64,000 nt of DNA from positions 1 to 64,000 of the forward strand of contig NZ_PJBC01000001.1 of the NCBI RefSeq assembly GCF_002836515.1. The letters run 5' to 3'. The translations under genes were made by a program, and so were the position numbers. The first letter of the stretch is position 1; each line of letters starts with the position of its first letter. This document shows, piece after piece, positions 1 through 7,845 of this stretch. Source of the DNA: Pseudomonas sp. Choline-02u-1 (GTDB lineage: Bacteria > Pseudomonadota > Gammaproteobacteria > Pseudomonadales > Pseudomonadaceae). A model generated the notes under the pieces. It saw only the letters and a list, made by a program, of their open reading frames with translations, was not told the DNA's origin and did not search any database.

Positions 1-272
1 GCGCCATCGTTCAAACTCAATATCGCCACCGTCCCACTTCCTCCGGCGATCACCCCGCTCACCTTGATATCCACCGGTGCGGTCTCATTGGAGAACCACT
101 GCAACGCCGGGCTATCACTTCTCGCCGCAAGCACTTGCGGGGTGGCTGCGGGTGTGTGGGATTCCGCTGTGGTCAGCAGCAGCGACGACCACGTCGCGAC
201 GCCAACCAGGGCGGCGAGCAGTGCCAGCGCCTGGACGGTTTGCGCCGGGGTAATCCGTGCGGTGAATTTCAT
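1..272 (-). CDS. gspC: Type II secretion protein GspC (HxcP-like), partial
   Basis: Partial gene: the start is in the window and the 3' end runs off the left edge. The minus strand opens with MKFTARITPAQTVQAL, followed by a single hydrophobic segment (about residues 12-34) and a proline/alanine-rich periplasmic stretch. Then comes a strand-rich segment (VDIKVSGVIAG, VAILSLNDG), which is the layout of GspC homology-region proteins linking the inner-membrane platform to the outer-membrane secretin. A GGAG ribosome site lies 8-9 bases before the ATG. It is transcribed away from gspH and gspJ, which lie 120 bases to the right. The combination with the Vre genes points to the Hxc-type system of Pseudomonas. 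Only about 90 residues are visible, so the family call rests on topology and context. Confidence 0.72.
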   Translation of the reverse strand, partial: MKFTARITPAQTVQALALLAALVGVATWSSLLLTTAESHTPAATPQVLAARSDSPALQWFSNETAPVDIKVSGVIAGGSGTVAILSLNDG

Positions 273-392
273 GGGTTGTCGCTCCTTGTTGTCCCTGTTG
301 CCAGCCTACGCGGCAATTCTCTCCGTTTTATTTCACATGCCTTACATGTTCGCCGGGCACGATGGGGTGGGACGCCAAGGAGCGCGCGGGTG

Positions 393-839
393 ATGAGCAG
401 GCAGCAAGGTTTTACGTTGATCGAGTTGATGGTGGTGCTGGTGATCATCGGGATTGCCAGTGCGGCGATCAGCCTGAGTATCAGGCCCGATCCGTTGCAG
501 TTGTTGCGCAAGGATGCCGAGCGGGTTGCGCAGTTGTTGCAGGTGGCGCAGGCCGAGGCTCGTGCCGATGGGCGGCCGATTGTGTGGGTGGCGGATGCCA
601 AGGGGTTTCGGTTTGGGCGGCGTGGGGATGATGGCGTGGGGTTTGAGTCGTTCAAGGAGGATGCGCAGTTGCGCCCGCGTGTGTGGCAGAGCCCGAAGGT
701 CGAGGTGCGTGTGGAACCCCGGCAGACGGTGGTGCTGAATGCCGAGTGGATCAATCCGCCGTTGCGGCTGATTTTGTCGGATGGGGCCAATCGGCTGAGT
801 GTGCTGCGCGATGGCAGTGGGCGGATCAGTATTCAATGA
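393..839 (+). CDS. gspH: Type II secretion minor pseudopilin GspH (HxcU-like)
   Basis: 148-residue minor pseudopilin. It starts MSRQQGFTLIELMVVLVIIG, a prepilin leader cut by the prepilin peptidase between G and F, with the conserved Glu at position +5 of the mature protein and a hydrophobic assembly helix. The rest is a strand-rich C-terminal domain with IVWVADAKGFRF and LRLILSDGANRL, as in GspH. The ATG at 393 was chosen because the leader begins there and an AAGGAG site precedes it; the frame is open further upstream but that part is GC-rich noise. The stop overlaps the start of gspJ (ATGA), so the two are translationally coupled. GspI, GspK and the major pilin are outside the window. Confidence 0.85.
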   Translation: MSRQQGFTLIELMVVLVIIGIASAAISLSIRPDPLQLLRKDAERVAQLLQVAQAEARADGRPIVWVADAKGFRFGRRGDDGVGFESFKEDAQLRPRVWQSPKVEVRVEPRQTVVLNAEWINPPLRLILSDGANRLSVLRDGSGRISIQ

Positions 840-1444
840 AGACTCAGCAAGGGTTCACTCTGATTGAGGTGATGGTCGCGATTTTGCTGATGGCGGTGGT
901 GAGTCTGATTGCCTGGCGCGGGCTGGACAGTGTGACGCGGGCGGACAGTCATTTGCAGGCGAGCAGTGAACAGAGCGATGGGTTGTTGCGGGTGATGAAT
1001 CAGTTGCAGCGGGATGTGGACATGCGCGCGGGGGTGGAGTTGAGCGAGCCGCGCAAGGTCGGGGCTGAGGATGAGGCGCCGACTGCGCCGCCGGCGGTGA
1101 CGGTGCGTAGCAGTGACAGCAAGGGGTTTCGGCTGGACATTATTCGCAGCGCGGCGGATCAGCCGGGGGCGTTGCAGCGGGTACGGTGGTGGGTCAAGGG
1201 GGATACGTTGTATCGGGCGGTGGCTGAGGCGCGCAGTCGCTATCCGTTGCCGGCGCCTGGGAATGGGGTTGCGGTGTTGAGTGAGGTGAGTGATGTGCAG
1301 GTGCGGGTTTGGGAGGTGGATAAGGGATGGCGGCAGTTGAGTGGCAATCGGCGGGAGGATCCGTTGGGTTTGGAGATTAGTTTGAGTCGGCAGACGGCGC
1401 AGGGGGTTGAGCGGTATCGGCAGGTAATTGGATTGATGAATTGA
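836..1444 (+). CDS. gspJ: Type II secretion minor pseudopilin GspJ (HxcW-like)
   Basis: 202-residue pseudopilin beginning MKTQQGFTLIEVMVAILLMA: prepilin cleavage site, Glu+5 and assembly helix. The longer body (LQRDVDMRAG, VRWWVKGDTLYRAV, DVQVRVWEVDKGW, DPLGLEISLS) matches the GspJ pattern, in which a late W-x-Q/R-L and an E-I-x-L strand follow a pilin-like helix. GspJ forms the pilus-tip complex with GspI, GspK and GspH. It overlaps gspH by four bases. Downstream there are REP elements, then vreR from the opposite strand, so the two operons converge. The family is clear; the Hxc (rather than Xcp) label is inferred from the adjacent vre genes. Confidence 0.85.
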   Translation: MKTQQGFTLIEVMVAILLMAVVSLIAWRGLDSVTRADSHLQASSEQSDGLLRVMNQLQRDVDMRAGVELSEPRKVGAEDEAPTAPPAVTVRSSDSKGFRLDIIRSAADQPGALQRVRWWVKGDTLYRAVAEARSRYPLPAPGNGVAVLSEVSDVQVRVWEVDKGWRQLSGNRREDPLGLEISLSRQTAQGVERYRQVIGLMN

Positions 1445-1465
1445 TATCGGTGGCCAAGTAACTTT

Positions 1466-1738
1466 GTGGGACCGGGCTTGCTCGCGAATGCGGTGGGTCA
1501 GTTGAAATTGTGGTTATGGATAGACCGCATTCGCGAGCAAGCCCGCTCCCACAGTGGATAGGTGGTGGGTCAGTGGATTGGTTGTCTGCGAGACCGTCAT
1601 CGCGAGCAGGCTCACTCCTACAGGATTGGGTGTAGCCAGTTGGGGTTTGGGGGGCTGGAGAACAGCTTTCGCGAGCAAGCCCGCTCCCACAGCAAGCAGG
1701 AGCAAGATCAAGAGATCGCAGCCTTCGGCGGCTCCTAC
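1466..1738. repeat. REP element cluster between convergent gspJ and vreR
   Basis: This 317-base gap holds no gene. Positions 1466-1554 are an inverted pair of the class with core GGGCTTGCTCGCGAA / TTCGCGAGCAAGCCC. Single copies follow at about 1599-1624 (diverged) and 1667-1692. A copy of the second class (GATCGCAGCCTTCGGCGGCTCC) lies at about 1708-1737. Two classes side by side, downstream of convergent operons, is typical of Pseudomonas REP distribution. Confidence 0.85.
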
Positions 1739-1761
1739 ATTGGGATTGCGGTGGGCTTAGG

Positions 1762-2700
1762 TTAGCTGAGGACGACCACGCCGCCGGGCAGTTCGGTGCA
1801 CTTGATGCCGTAGGCATCGCGGATCAGCAGGGCGACGCCGGCGAGTTGGTCGAGGTTGAAGCGCGCCTGGACGCGGCGTTGGCCGAGTTCGCGATTAAGC
1901 AGCAGGAGCATGCCGGGGCGGTAGCGGTTGATTTCGTCGATCATCTGGCTGAGGGTCGCGCCGTTGAACACCAGCACTTGTTGGCGCCAGTTCATCACGG
2001 CGACGGTGTCGACGGTTTGCACGTTGCCGATTTGCCGTGCGTCGTAGGTGACTTGCTGGCCCGCTTCGAGGCGCAGGTTGCGGCCTTCGATGGCGACGTC
2101 GACCGCGCCGTCTAGGCAGGTCACGCAGACTTGCTGGTCGGTGTTGCGCAGGTTGAAGCGCGCCTGACTGGCGAGCAACCACCCTGCTCCGGCCTGCATC
2201 GCCAGCGGCAGGCGTGCGGTTTGCACTTCGACTTCGCCGCTGACCAGTTCGAAGCCCTGCACGCCGTTTTCGACGCTGCGCTGGTTGATGCGGGTCTGGG
2301 TGTTGAGTTCGAGGCTGACGCCTTGTGCCGGTTCGACCCGGCGCTGCTGGCCGACTTCGGTGATGTAGTCGGCGCCCAGCCCTTCGAAGCCACCGGGAAT
2401 CGTGCCGCGCACCAGCAGGAATGCGGCGGAGGCGGCAATCGCACCGCCGAGAAGTGCCCGTCGACCGAAACTGCGTCGGCCCTGCAGCGCTTCGGCGGCC
2501 GGTTGCAGGTGATGCCATAGCCGCTTGGCTTCTTCGAACGCCCGGGCATGTTCACCGCTCTGCGCGCACCATTCACGCAAGGCGCGGGCGTCGGCGACGG
2601 TGGCGCGGCCCGAGGTCAGCAGGATCAGCCAGTCGTGGGCTTCGCTGTGCAGAGACTCGGTGGCCGAGGGCTCGGCGGGTTTCAGTCGAAAGATGTTCAA
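1762..2700 (-). CDS. vreR: FecR-family anti-sigma regulator VreR
   Basis: 312-residue single-pass inner-membrane anti-sigma factor. The cytoplasmic N-terminal DUF4880-type domain (EAHDWLILLTSGRATVADARAL, about 21-60) is followed by one membrane segment (about 84-103), the periplasmic FecR domain and a C-terminal STN-like region (LDQLAGVALLIRDAYGIKC). In this family it binds the cognate ECF sigma factor and releases it when the periplasmic STN domain of the receptor-like protein engages it. The start is a TTG just after an in-frame stop; no better start precedes the conserved N-terminus. It is the third gene of vreA-vreI-vreR, 32 bases behind vreI. Assignment to Vre rests on the barrel-less partner and the neighbouring type II secretion genes. 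Confidence 0.85.
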   Translation of the reverse strand: MNIFRLKPAEPSATESLHSEAHDWLILLTSGRATVADARALREWCAQSGEHARAFEEAKRLWHHLQPAAEALQGRRSFGRRALLGGAIAASAAFLLVRGTIPGGFEGLGADYITEVGQQRRVEPAQGVSLELNTQTRINQRSVENGVQGFELVSGEVEVQTARLPLAMQAGAGWLLASQARFNLRNTDQQVCVTCLDGAVDVAIEGRNLRLEAGQQVTYDARQIGNVQTVDTVAVMNWRQQVLVFNGATLSQMIDEINRYRPGMLLLLNRELGQRRVQARFNLDQLAGVALLIRDAYGIKCTELPGGVVVLS

Positions 2701-2732
2701 ACGCGCAAATTCTCAACGGATTAATCGGGTCA

Positions 2733-3284
2733 CTATTCGCTAGACGGTTTTCCGGCCCCGCGACCGAACCGCTGAAACACTTTTCTTTCAAGTTTCGCTG
2801 CGCAGAAGCCCAACGCGGCTTTGATTTCCTTTTCGACCATGCGCGTGGAAATGCCGAAACGCTGGGAGATTTCCAGGTGCGGCGCCTCTTCCAGCCGCGC
2901 GGCGATGAAGATCCGTCGACGCCGTGCGGGCAGTTCGTACAAGGCGCTGAGCAGGGCCTGCATCTCTTTTTGCCCACCGACCACCCGCGCCGGGTCGAGG
3001 GCTTCGTCGCTCAGTTGCAGCAGTTCCTCGACTTCGGTGCCGGTGAGCAGACGCGCATCGGCCTGTCGACGGTCGGCGGCAATGTTGAGGGCCATGCGAT
3101 ACAGGTAGGCGTTGGGCTTGAGCAGGTTGGGCGGGGTCTCCATGCGATCGACCCGCAGCCAGGTTTCGTGCAGCACGTCGTTGGCCAGGTCCTCGGAGCC
3201 GAGGCGGCGGCGCAGGCGCACGCGAAAATCCTCGTAGGAGCTGAGGAACAGCTGGCCCATCGTGCTTTGTCCGGCGTCTTTCAT
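2733..3284 (-). CDS. vreI: ECF sigma factor VreI
   Basis: 183-residue iron-starvation/FecI-type ECF sigma factor. The region-2 pattern (LFLSSYEDFRVRLRRRLG, ANDVLHETWLRVDR, PNAYLYRMALNIAADRRQ) is followed by region 4 with its helix-turn-helix (ARLEEAPHLEISQRFGIS, MVEKEIKAAL). The start at 3284 is preferred over the longer frame from 3314: it forms an ATGA overlap with the vreA stop and has AAGGAG nine bases upstream. It directs RNA polymerase to promoters of its regulon; in P. aeruginosa the PUMA3 sigma factor VreI controls hxc and neighbouring genes. Held inactive or stabilised by VreR. Confidence 0.88.
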   Translation of the reverse strand: MKDAGQSTMGQLFLSSYEDFRVRLRRRLGSEDLANDVLHETWLRVDRMETPPNLLKPNAYLYRMALNIAADRRQADARLLTGTEVEELLQLSDEALDPARVVGGQKEMQALLSALYELPARRRRIFIAARLEEAPHLEISQRFGISTRMVEKEIKAALGFCAAKLERKVFQRFGRGAGKPSSE

Positions 3285-4042
3285 CCCCCGGAAACTCCTT
3301 CCCATCTCGTGCATTCCATGCGTTTCCCTGACGACTCCGGTAACAACAGCAACGTGACCGGCTGGCGCAAGGCGCTGGGCGTCGGCCGATCGATTGTGAG
3401 GTTGCGAAAACTTTCCACCAGCGCGTTATCGCGCCGTACATCGCCGGTCGACGTCACCAACCGGTTGTGCTGCACCACGCCGTCGCGCCCGACCCACACC
3501 TGTAACACCGCGCGATAACTGCCCGGCCGGGTCAGCGGCGAACGGCACAATTTGCGCTCGATCGCCGCTTGCACCGCCGTCGCATAACTACGGTTGACTG
3601 CGACAGCGGCCGGCGTGGGCTTGTCTGTCGGCACTGGCAGATCCTCCACCTGCGCCGCTTGCAGGGTGAACGCGTCGGCGCGGGCGTAGCGCGCCATCAA
3701 CCCGGTGCCGCCGAGCAGATGGCGCAAGGCGTCGGCGGCGGTGTATTCACCATCCACGGCGAGGGAGCGTCGGCCCCGGCTCAACTGGCTGTCGACCAGC
3801 ACTGCAACGCCGGTAGCGCGGCTGTATTGATCCAGTGCCTGGGCGAGCTCCTGTGCCGGGATGTGCAAGGTCAGTCGCATATCCGCCGGCGCCGGGTCAG
3901 CACTGGCCGCATTGGCCAGCAGACCGAGCAGCCACCCCAGACCCGCGCGGCGCACAAGCGTCGCCGAGCGCTGAAGACTGATCCGCGAACTGCCTCGCTG
4001 CACGACTGGCGCACCCCTGAAAATCGCTATCCTGCGGGGCAT
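3281..4042 (-). CDS. vreA: VreA-like receptor: STN domain plus TonB-like C-terminus, no beta-barrel
   Basis: 253 residues. After a long arginine-rich N-region and a hydrophobic signal segment (about 33-47) comes an STN/secretin N-domain (LHIPAQELAQALDQYSRATG ... YTAADALRHLLGGTGL, about 57-125), the part of TonB receptors that signals to FecR-type proteins. A receptor would continue into plug and barrel. This protein instead ends with a TonB C-terminal-like domain (YRAVLQVWVGRDGVVQHNRL, STGDVRRDNALVESF, about 175-240). That architecture is the hallmark of VreA in the PUMA3 system. It heads the operon vreA-vreI-vreR and overlaps vreI by four bases. The upstream ribosome site is weak, so the exact start is uncertain. 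Confidence 0.82.
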   Translation of the reverse strand: MPRRIAIFRGAPVVQRGSSRISLQRSATLVRRAGLGWLLGLLANAASADPAPADMRLTLHIPAQELAQALDQYSRATGVAVLVDSQLSRGRRSLAVDGEYTAADALRHLLGGTGLMARYARADAFTLQAAQVEDLPVPTDKPTPAAVAVNRSYATAVQAAIERKLCRSPLTRPGSYRAVLQVWVGRDGVVQHNRLVTSTGDVRRDNALVESFRNLTIDRPTPSALRQPVTLLLLPESSGKRMECTRWEGVSGG

Positions 4043-4152
4043 TTATGACTCTGGTATGACGGGCGGTGCAAAAAAATCATCACGGGTTTCGCGCCGCGCT
4101 TGCACTAGACTCAAACCCAGAGCGGCCCATTCGGGCGGGCCAGGAGGCGGAC

Positions 4153-4455
4153 ATGAAAACACGGTGGATGTGGGTCTTGCTGATGACGGTGGGTGCAGCG
4201 CAGGCGGAGGAGCCGCTGGGCTGTGTCGAGGTCACGGTCGGCGGTTACAAGGCGCCGAATTACGATTGCCTGAGCCAACAGATGGGCAACAATCCCGACG
4301 GCGCGGCGGCGGCGCAGAAGAATATGGAGGCGTTGAATGTGCCGGTGCACCAGCGCGCGCCGAATCAGGTCGGGCTGGCGACCCCGGCCGCGACCAGTAC
4401 GCGGATGGGGAATACGTTTGGCACCTCGGTGAAACCGCAGCGGCCGGCGAATTAG
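4153..4455 (+). CDS. Small secreted protein, unknown function
   Basis: 100 residues with a clear Sec signal peptide (MKTRWMWVLLMTVGAAQA, cleavage before EEPLG), preceded by an AGGAGG ribosome site, which fixes the start. The mature part is about 82 residues with two cysteines (LGCVEV, NYDCLSQQM), so one disulfide is possible, and an unstructured alanine/proline-rich tail. I do not recognise the family. It is divergent from the vreA operon with only 110 bases between, so co-regulation by the Vre sigma factor is possible but not shown. Confidence 0.7.
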   Translation: MKTRWMWVLLMTVGAAQAEEPLGCVEVTVGGYKAPNYDCLSQQMGNNPDGAAAAQKNMEALNVPVHQRAPNQVGLATPAATSTRMGNTFGTSVKPQRPAN

Positions 4456-4469
4456 GCAAGGTCAACATC

Positions 4470-4549
4470 AAAAGATCGCAGCCTTCGGCAGCTCCTACAG
4501 GGAAATGCGCATGACGCCATGTAGGAGCTGCCGAAGGCTGCGATCTTTT
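4470..4549. repeat. REP inverted pair (GATCGCAGCC class)
   Basis: AAAAGATCGCAGCCTTCGGC at the left and its reverse complement at the right, separated by a short loop, between convergent genes ending at 4455 and 4555. In RNA this folds into a long hairpin flanked by A and T runs and could also stop transcription from both sides. Confidence 0.88.
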
Positions 4550-4554
4550 GATCT

Positions 4555-4995
4555 TCAGTCACTTGGGGTCTGGCGGAAGCTCACGGCCAGGCGATTCCAG
4601 CTGTTGATGGTGCTGACCGCAACCGTCAGGTCCACCAGTTCCCCTTCATCAAATTGCTCGCGCGCCTGCTGGTAGACGTCATCCGGCACGTGGCTCTCGG
4701 CCAACAGCGTCACCGCCTCGGCCCAGGCCAGCGCGGCCCGTTCGCGGGGGTTGAAGAAGTTGCTGTCGCGCCACACCGCGATCGCATAAAGGCGCCGATC
4801 ACTCTCCCCGGCTCGCCGTGCGTCCACCGAATGCATGTCGGTGCAGAACGCGCAGCCGTTGAGTTGCGAGGCGCGGATCCGGATCAATTGCAGCAGCGGC
4901 GCTTCGATACTCAGGTGGCCGGTCAGCGCCTCCATGGCAATCATCGCTTTCATCGCCTTGGGCGACGCGTTGTAGTAATCCAGACGCAAAGACAT
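4555..4995 (-). CDS. AhpD-like carboxymuconolactone decarboxylase-family protein
   Basis: 146 residues of the AhpD/CMD helical fold. The redox or proton-relay motif is intact: SQLNGCAFCTDMHSVDARRAG, that is C-A-F-C followed by D-M-H, about residues 48-62. Members act as alkylhydroperoxidases or peroxidase partners. The C-terminal part (ERAALAWAEAVTLLAESHVP, LTVAVSTINSWNRLAVSF) is standard for the subgroup often annotated as carboxymuconolactone decarboxylase family. It lies 333 bases from, and divergent to, a MocR regulator; MocR proteins often control the divergent gene. Substrate unknown. Confidence 0.85.
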   Translation of the reverse strand: MSLRLDYYNASPKAMKAMIAMEALTGHLSIEAPLLQLIRIRASQLNGCAFCTDMHSVDARRAGESDRRLYAIAVWRDSNFFNPRERAALAWAEAVTLLAESHVPDDVYQQAREQFDEGELVDLTVAVSTINSWNRLAVSFRQTPSD

Positions 4996-5111
4996 GGCGC
5001 GGCTCTCGGCAGGCGGAATGATGAGTTCACGGTAAGGGCTGTGCGGGCTGTGTTACAGCCCCAATTCCACGAATTGTGGGTACACCACTAAACGTCGACC
5101 AAACACGATAC

Positions 5112-5202
5112 CTGTGGGAGCGGGCTTGCTCGCGAAGGCGGTGCGCCAGACAAATCCTGGCTGGCTGACAGACCGCCTTCGCGAGCAAGCCCGCTCCCAC
5201 AG
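5112..5202. repeat. REP inverted pair (GGGCTTGCTCGCGAA class) in the 4995-5329 divergent gap
   Basis: CTGTGGGAGCGGGCTTGCTC at the left matches the reverse complement at the right. The remaining part of the gap (5203-5328) is AT-richer and contains two GCCAAT elements (about 5233 and 5267) that may be regulatory. Confidence 0.85.
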
Positions 5203-5328
5203 GAGATTTGTGCCAGTGCGTTGAAGTGTTTATGCCAATTTCGGGTTTTTCGGGTAGGCAACTATTGCCAATCAGACAACAGCGGTAATCTGGCCGGCAC
5301 GCCAAATAGCCTCGGGAGCCTTGTCGGT

Positions 5329-6762
5329 ATGGAACTTCATGTCGTGATCAACGGCCGCAAGGATCTCGCCGGTCAGTTGTATCAGCAGCTGCGCGCGGCG
5401 ATTGAATCCGGGCGGCTGGCGGCGGGTACGCAGTTGCCCCCGAGCCGCTTGCTCGCCGAGCAATTGGGCATCTCGCGCAAGACCATTTCCGACACTTATG
5501 CGCAGCTGACCTACGAGAATTTCCTCACCGGGGTGACCGGCAAAGGCACCTACGTCAACGCCCGCCCGGCGCAGGTGCAGCGCAAGCAGAGCCACACCGA
5601 ACTGGCCAGTGCCGAGGTGATCGAGAGCTGGCGCAACCTGCCGGTATTCCTCCGTCACCCGACGCTGGAAGGTTCGCTGCGCTACGACTTCATCGGCGGC
5701 GCCACCAGCAAGGGCCAGTTCCCCCACGACGACTGGCGCCGTTGCGTCGCCCATGCGATGCGGCAGATGGCGCAATCGAAAGGCTTTTACAGCGTTGCTG
5801 AGGGTTTGCCGGCGCTACGCAATGCGATTGCCCGGCACATCGCCTTTTCTCGCGGCATCAACTGTCAGGACGAACACATCGTTGTCTGCAACGGCGCGCA
5901 ACAGGCACTCGACCTGATTACGCGCGTACTGACCCGCCCCGGCACGCGGGTGGCGATGGAGGATCCAGGTTATCCGCCCGCACGCTTGCTGTTCGGTACT
6001 CACGGCGCCGACGTGGTCGGCGTGCCGGTGGATGCCGAGGGCATTCAGGTCGAGCAGATTCCCGATGACACGCGGCTGATATACGTCACGCCGTCGCACC
6101 AGTTTCCGCTGGGCATGGCGATGAGTCAGGCGCGCCGCGAGGCCTTGCTCGCCCGTGCTCATGAGCTCGGTGCGATCATCATCGAGGACGATTACGACAG
6201 TGAATTCCGCTACGAAGGCCGGCCCACCGATTCGCTGTACAACCTCGATCAGCGCGGCATCGTCGCCTACGTCGGCACCTTTTCAAAAACCCTGCTGCCG
6301 GAGCTGCGCCTGGGTTACGCGATCCTACCGCCGTCGATCATCGAGGCGGTGATTCGCGCCAAACAGCTCACCGATCTGCACGCCTCGACCCTGCCGCAAT
6401 GGGCGCTGGCCAAGTTCATCGCAGAGGGCTGCCTGCTCAAGCACATTCGCCGCTGCCATACGATCTACGCGCAACGCCGCGAGCGAATTCTGGAACGCAT
6501 GGCGACTGACCTCGCGCCATGGCTGCAAGCTGTGCCGGCCAGTGCCGGGTTTCACATGGCGGTGTTGTGCAAGGTGGCGATCGATTTGCCGCTGGTCATT
6601 GAGCTGGCAAAAAAGGTCGAGGTCGGCCTGTATGCAATCAGTGGTTTCTACTACCAGCAACCGGCGAAAGAAGGCCTGTACTTCGGCTTCGGCGCCATCG
6701 AAACCCTCGACATCGATATTGCTCTGGATCGCCTGCGCGACATCCTCGAACAGCTGTCATGA
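5329..6762 (+). CDS. MocR/PdxR-family transcriptional regulator
   Basis: 477 residues. The N-terminal GntR winged helix (QLYQQLRAAIESGRLAAGTQ, PSRLLAEQLGISRKTISDTY, about 14-70) is fused to an aminotransferase class I domain with PLP-binding features: NGAQQALDLI, DPGYPPAR, IIIEDDYDSEFRYEGRP and the Schiff-base lysine in GTFSKTLLPELRLGY. Such regulators usually sense PLP or an amino-compound adduct and activate an adjacent or divergent gene. The ATG at 5329 starts the conserved wHTH; the longer open frame from 5221 is not homologous. The AhpD-like gene (divergent) and the ABM gene (downstream) are candidate targets. Confidence 0.9.
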   Translation: MELHVVINGRKDLAGQLYQQLRAAIESGRLAAGTQLPPSRLLAEQLGISRKTISDTYAQLTYENFLTGVTGKGTYVNARPAQVQRKQSHTELASAEVIESWRNLPVFLRHPTLEGSLRYDFIGGATSKGQFPHDDWRRCVAHAMRQMAQSKGFYSVAEGLPALRNAIARHIAFSRGINCQDEHIVVCNGAQQALDLITRVLTRPGTRVAMEDPGYPPARLLFGTHGADVVGVPVDAEGIQVEQIPDDTRLIYVTPSHQFPLGMAMSQARREALLARAHELGAIIIEDDYDSEFRYEGRPTDSLYNLDQRGIVAYVGTFSKTLLPELRLGYAILPPSIIEAVIRAKQLTDLHASTLPQWALAKFIAEGCLLKHIRRCHTIYAQRRERILERMATDLAPWLQAVPASAGFHMAVLCKVAIDLPLVIELAKKVEVGLYAISGFYYQQPAKEGLYFGFGAIETLDIDIALDRLRDILEQLS

Positions 6763-6797
6763 GCCGTTGGTATAAGGCTTTTACCGCCAATTGGTTA

Positions 6798-6826
6798 TTG
6801 GTGATTCATGGTCGCAGGCCTATTCT
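6798..6826 (+). promoter_or_regulatory. Putative sigma-70 promoter of the ABM gene with tandem ATTGGT repeats
   Basis: TTGGTG (6798-6803) and TATTCT (6821-6826) with a 17-base spacer, 60 bases before the ABM start. The -35 box overlaps a tandem ATTGGT/ATTGGT within CCAATTGGTTATTGGT. The inverse (GCCAAT) occurs twice upstream of the MocR gene, so this may be its operator. Read by eye only. Confidence 0.35.
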
Positions 6827-6885
6827 GCACAGGCGTTATCCCTCAGTGAGCAGGATTCGTCCGGCCTGATTCAGGAGTGTGAGCA

Positions 6886-7179
6886 ATGTCCAGCGAAGTG
6901 ATCAATACGGTTGAGGTCAAGGCTGCTGCGGGCCGCTCGGAAGAGCTCGGCAAGCAATTGCAGAAAATTGTCGACACCCTGCGCGAAACCCCGGGCTGCG
7001 ATTCCTACCTGGTCGATCGCTGCCCCGAAGACACCCACCGCTGGACGGTCAGCGCACGCTGGCAATCGGAAGCGGCGATGCAAGCGCATTTCAACCGGCC
7101 CGAGGCGCAGGGGTTCATCGACCTGATCGATAGCCGCCTGGCCAATAGCGTGGATTTCAACAGCTTTCCCATCGTCTGA
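6886..7179 (+). CDS. Antibiotic biosynthesis monooxygenase (ABM) domain protein
   Basis: 97-residue dimeric alpha-beta barrel protein of the ABM/YgiN quinol monooxygenase fold: VINTVEVKAAAGRSEELGKQ, CDSYLVDRCPEDTHRWTVSA, then the helix SEAAMQAHFNRPEAQGF. YgiN-type members oxidise quinols or electron-rich aromatics without a cofactor. The context (AhpD-like protein, MocR regulator, cupin) suggests detoxification of a reactive or quinonoid compound, which is inference. It starts with a weak site (CAGGAGTGTGAGCA) and is followed directly by a REP pair. Confidence 0.82.
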   Translation: MSSEVINTVEVKAAAGRSEELGKQLQKIVDTLRETPGCDSYLVDRCPEDTHRWTVSARWQSEAAMQAHFNRPEAQGFIDLIDSRLANSVDFNSFPIV

Positions 7180-7185
7180 ACTGGC

Positions 7186-7257
7186 CCCTTCGCGAGCAAG
7201 CCCGCTCCCACAGTAGAAATGCGCCCGCCCTGTGGGAGCGGGCTTGCTCGCGAAGGC
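7186..7257. repeat. REP inverted pair, tail-to-tail orientation
   Basis: CCTTCGCGAGCAAGCCCGCT is followed after about 24 bases by its reverse complement. Copies are in the opposite order to most other pairs in the window. Confidence 0.85.
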
Positions 7258-7388
7258 ATATTTCGCCACACCGATAATCTTTCTGAAGCCCCGCAATTGG
7301 TCACCTGATCTTCGCGGATATTGGCCGTTTGAACCGGCCACATTGCGGCCTACTGTGATCACACCCCAACCATCACAGGTAACCCGCC

Positions 7389-7790
7389 ATGAAAGCCCTG
7401 CCCTTCCTCGCCGCTGCCCTCGCCCTCACCCTGTCCGCATCGGCGATGGCCCACGATCCTTCTGAGAAAATCACCGTCTTGCAGGAACAACTGCTGAAAA
7501 ACGCCCCCGGCAAGAAAGCCATGATGATCGAGGTCGACTACAAACCCGGCCAGTCTTCGATCGCGCACAAACACGAGGGCACCGCGATGGCTTACGTGCT
7601 GGAAGGCGAAGTGATTTCGCAGGTCAAAGGTGAACAGGCGATCACTTACAAGAAGGGCCAGTTCTGGTATGAGCCTGCGGGCTCCGAGCACTTGGTGTCG
7701 AAAAACGCCAGCTCGACCAGGCCTGCCAAATTGCTGGTGTTCATGGTGCTGGCCCCGGATGAGCAGGTGCTGATCCCGCTGGAAAACTGA
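7389..7790 (+). CDS. Secreted cupin-domain protein
   Basis: 133 residues. The signal peptide MKALPFLAAALALTLSASAMA precedes a single cupin_2 barrel, with motif 1 in SSIAHKHEGTAMAYVLEGEV (two His for metal binding) and motif 2 in GQFWYEPAGSEHLVSKNASS (third His). Cupins of this type bind a divalent metal and range from dioxygenases to isomerases; the substrate is not evident. It is followed 24 bases later by a strong hairpin terminator, so it is the last gene of this small group. Confidence 0.85.
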   Translation: MKALPFLAAALALTLSASAMAHDPSEKITVLQEQLLKNAPGKKAMMIEVDYKPGQSSIAHKHEGTAMAYVLEGEVISQVKGEQAITYKKGQFWYEPAGSEHLVSKNASSTRPAKLLVFMVLAPDEQVLIPLEN

Positions 7791-7813
7791 TGGCTGCCTG
7801 ATCAGCCATAAAC

Positions 7814-7845
7814 AAAAGGCGCAGATCGAGCATCTGCGCCTTTTT
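7814..7845 (+). terminator. Rho-independent terminator after the cupin gene
   Basis: Stem AAAGGCGCAGAT / ATCTGCGCCTTT with a 5-base loop, followed by a T run. It lies directly behind the stop at 7790. Confidence 0.9.

Noticed and set aside
7389..7790. Idea that the cupin is a quercetinase or a germin-like oxalate oxidase
   Set aside because: Single small cupin barrel with only the generic metal motif; nothing identifies the substrate.
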